From: Sulfobacillus thermosulfidooxidans
GTDB lineage: Bacteria > Bacillota > Sulfobacillia > Sulfobacillales > Sulfobacillaceae
Assembly: GCF_001280565.1 (NCBI RefSeq)
Contig: NZ_LGRO01000002.1
Location: forward strand, 124,001-188,000
DNA: 64,000 nucleotides
Direction of reading: 5' to 3'
The position numbers and the translations under genes are program-made. Below, piece by piece: positions 63,304-64,000 of the stretch. Each line of letters starts with the position of its first letter. Position 1 is the first letter of the stretch. The notes below the pieces were generated by a model that had not been told where the DNA came from, searched no databases, and saw only the letters and a program-made list of their open reading frames with translations.

Positions 63304-63798
63304 TTATTGAGCTATCTGATGACGACTTCGCCCGGCTACAACGGACGTCGAATGTAAAAGGAAGGCCGCAGCGACAATCCCAAACATCATGTGTGCGATA
63401 GCAAAAGCCCACGGCGGCATGTGAGAAGCCATTAGCGGATCAATAAGCGGTAACACCGCGAATTGGTTAATGACCCAAATCACGAGCCCGTACACCATTC
63501 CCCATACTAATCGCCCCATTCCACCGGGAATACCCAAAATCCTAAAGAGTACCGCTAATACCACACCTAAGACCATTCCCATCATCATGTGGGTCATAAG
63601 TCCCAAAATGATGACTCCAAAGGACAAATGCATTGCTGAAGCACCTAACCACACCGCCGCAATAAGTTGGACAGGTGCCCAAAACCCCATGCCACTAAAT
63701 GCCGAAACCATCATGGCCCACATGGCCATAACCACTGCCCCCACAATTCCCCCCAATATGCCGCGTCTCCATAGTTCTGTGTAATGTGAATTTGTCAT
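63304..63798 (-). CDS. Five-helix membrane protein of unknown function
   Basis: 164 aa with helices rich in Met and Gly (THMMMGMVLGVVLAVLF). Start ATG 63798 placed by AGGAGGTGG. Resembles YagU-like/DUF-type membrane proteins only vaguely; not assigned. Precedes the 113-aa membrane protein gene by 120 bases, same direction. Confidence 0.65.
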   Translation of the reverse strand: MTNSHYTELWRRGILGGIVGAVVMAMWAMMVSAFSGMGFWAPVQLIAAVWLGASAMHLSFGVIILGLMTHMMMGMVLGVVLAVLFRILGIPGGMGRLVWGMVYGLVIWVINQFAVLPLIDPLMASHMPPWAFAIAHMMFGIVAAAFLLHSTSVVAGRSRHQIAQ

Positions 63799-63921
63799 GC
63801 TTTCCACCTCCTAGGTGGACGATATCATCCGCTGGAGAAATGTTCTGCAAGCTACCTCACATTGGCGACATATTGGAAAAACTCCTTCGGGTTATGGTCA
63901 AATCGATTGGGTTAAGACGCC

Positions 63922-63978
63922 TATAATAGGAGCATAATCATTATAAACTACATAACGTAGTGTAATAAAGGAAAATTG
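63922..63978 (+). promoter_or_regulatory. Putative promoter with inverted-repeat operator at window end
   Basis: TATAAT at 63922-63927, then ACTAC-ATAAC-GTAGT (63947-63961), a 5-bp-armed inverted repeat, and AAAGGA before a TTG at 63976. It looks like the regulated start of a gene that continues beyond the window. No -35 box is clear. Confidence 0.35.
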
Positions 63979-64000
63979 CAACCGTTATTGGACAAAAAAG

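Noticed and set aside
1..64000. CRISPR array or prophage
   Set aside because: No regularly spaced repeats, no integrase, capsid or terminase genes; the IS607 element is the only clear mobile DNA.

Overview
The window looks like a chromosomal piece from an acidophilic, spore-lineage Firmicute of the Sulfobacillus type. This is inferred from a sulfocyanin-like lipoprotein beside an A-type haem-copper oxidase, the hemE-hemH-hemY order, YumC-type ferredoxin reductase, LCP/DacA/NlpC wall genes and c-di-AMP, TPP and fluoride riboswitches. No rRNA, tRNA or CRISPR array was recognised. Base composition is moderate, with a visibly GC-richer stretch over the oxidase operon and the transposon.

Layout: 1-6.8 kb holds a GH15 glucoamylase (cut by the window edge), a glycerophosphodiesterase, an orphan family-5 binding lipoprotein and an acyl-CoA synthetase broken by one in-frame TGA. 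6.9-10.5 kb is a TPP-riboswitch thiamine operon (tenI-like, thiS, thiG, thiF, thiO, all on the minus strand). 10.6-14.1 kb is hemE-hemH-hemY, followed by amtB. 16-28 kb carries secreted and lipoproteins, YbaK, a lone shortened SufB-like protein facing an Mrr-like nuclease, LCP and DacA wall enzymes, a DUF3147-like pair, a LysR regulator, a c-di-AMP-riboswitch LysM-NlpC/P60 protein and a Nudix enzyme. 28-43 kb holds a GNAT/acyl-CoA-synthetase fusion, an AcuC-like deacetylase, ilvD, a HAD phosphatase, a PHP enzyme, CtaG, an amidase, trxB, a seven-iron ferredoxin and an acyltransferase.

43.4-48.4 kb is a terminal-oxidase operon: sulfocyanin-like lipoprotein, Tat cupredoxin, CoxB, CoxA, CoxC and a small subunit. 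The sulfocyanin-like protein lacks the copper ligands.

48.5-57 kb is the most unusual region. Three fluoride riboswitches lie within 7.5 kb. One precedes a DUF190 gene. One precedes an operon of a shortened enolase, a Cys/His-rich protein and a HAD protein. The third, back-to-back with the second, precedes a CBS-like protein. The enolase has lost about 130 central residues and both catalytic residues (Glu of GDEGG, and Lys replaced by Gln), so it is predicted to be a pseudo-enzyme under fluoride control. An IS607-type element (intact tnpB, tnpA with an amber codon) sits inside this region.

57-64 kb contains a cupin, a thioredoxin-type arsenate reductase whose catalytic Cys codon is TGA followed by a 7-bp hairpin (candidate selenoprotein), a glutaredoxin-like protein, an egtB-egtD-crp operon for ergothioneine, a secreted beta-propeller and membrane proteins. 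Three conserved codons in the window are stop codons (acyl-CoA synthetase Trp, TnpA Tyr, ArsC Cys), so strain decay or sequence error must be weighed against recoding.
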